DNA of 6,790 bases from Methanocorpusculaceae archaeon UBA456 (GTDB lineage: Archaea > Halobacteriota > Methanomicrobia > Methanomicrobiales > Methanocorpusculaceae), in assembly GCA_002496395.1 (NCBI GenBank), contig DAJQ01000034.1, positions 9,507-16,296 of the forward strand, read 5' to 3'. Shown piece by piece: positions 6,644 to 6,790 of the stretch (its first letter is position 1; every line of letters begins with the position of its first letter). Below the pieces are notes generated by a model that was not told where the DNA came from, did not search any database, and saw only the letters and a list, made by a program, of their open reading frames with translations. The translations under genes were made by a program, and so were the position numbers.

Positions 6644-6748
6644 GCGGGGGGGCACTGCCATCCCCCGCTCCGTCCTCGGGGTGGGCGACCTATCGGTCAC
6701 CGAGCGGTGCTGTTCGCACCGCCATGGGGATTAGGGCGCTATCGCGCC
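6644..6748. repeat. GC-rich cluster of consecutive perfect hairpins
   Basis: About 100 nt upstream of mntA holds four inverted repeats in a row. (a) GCGGGGG/CCCCCGC, 6644-6650 with 6662-6668, 7 bp, with a GGC/GCC pair inside its loop. (b) CTCGG/CCGAG, 6675-6679 with 6700-6704, enclosing GACC/GGTC (6687-6690 with 6695-6698) around a TATC loop. (c) GCGGTGC/GCACCGC, 6704-6710 with 6716-6722, 7 bp, loop TGTTC. (d) GGCGC/GCGCC, 6735-6739 with 6744-6748, loop TATC. The block is far richer in G+C than the sequence on its left. I see no gene, tRNA or known riboswitch in it. It could be a structured RNA, a terminator set, or one copy of a dispersed repeat; the sequence alone does not decide. Confidence 0.5.
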
Positions 6749-6790
6749 TGTTGTGATGAAAGATCGGGTTGGTATAGAGCATTGGATTGG

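Noticed and set aside
6700..6725. Possible tRNA T-arm (GTTCGCACC)
   Set aside because: No acceptor stem, anticodon arm or D-arm can be fitted around it, and the loop does not match the GTTCGA-type consensus of tRNA T-loops.
6605..6790. CRISPR array
   Set aside because: The repeats are only about 9 nt, too few and unevenly spaced, and the hairpins differ in sequence from each other.

Overview
The window reads as chromosomal DNA of a euryarchaeon, most likely a methanogen of the Methanomicrobiales type. The main evidence is an archaeal-type DNA topoisomerase VI A subunit, A/T-rich TATA-like boxes upstream of genes, Shine-Dalgarno sites fitting the archaeal anti-SD (GGAGGTGA and parts of it), and a mixture of GC-rich housekeeping-like genes with AT-rich surface-glycan genes. 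The lineage is inferred; no rRNA or methanogenesis gene is present.

Layout from left to right. (1) Positions 1-185: AT-rich intergenic DNA with a possible minus-strand gene start at the very edge. (2) 186-2120, minus: a 644-residue surface-carbohydrate biosynthesis protein with a GT-B-like C-terminal half. (3) 2197-2901, plus: a GC-rich cyclase-family (KynB-like) metal-dependent hydrolase, divergent from gene 2 across a 76-nt promoter region. (4) 2936-3970 and 3983-4690, minus: a GT4 glycosyltransferase preceded by a class I SAM methyltransferase, only 12 nt apart. (5) 4725-5846, minus: Top6A with its catalytic tyrosine and TOPRIM acidic residues intact. It lies 34 nt upstream of the methyltransferase, so Top6A, methyltransferase and glycosyltransferase may share a transcript. 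(6) 5913-6242 and 6232-6540, minus: an overlapping HepT (HEPN RNase) and MntA (minimal nucleotidyltransferase) toxin-antitoxin pair just upstream of top6A. (7) 6600-6790: a GC-rich stretch with several consecutive perfect hairpins and short direct repeats, with no recognisable gene.

Working together: the 644-residue protein, the glycosyltransferase and the methyltransferase fit one job, assembly and methyl decoration of a cell-surface or S-layer glycan. The cyclase-family gene and top6A differ from them in base composition, and in the case of the cyclase also in orientation, so the region looks like a mosaic. The mntA-hepT pair is a self-contained module in which the antitoxin is expected to AMPylate the toxin. 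top6B, often next to top6A in archaea, is not in the window.

I found no CRISPR array, tRNA, rRNA, transposase or integrase. I did not find a clearly new multi-gene system. The best candidates for something undescribed are the hairpin cluster at the right edge and the placement of the toxin-antitoxin pair against top6A.
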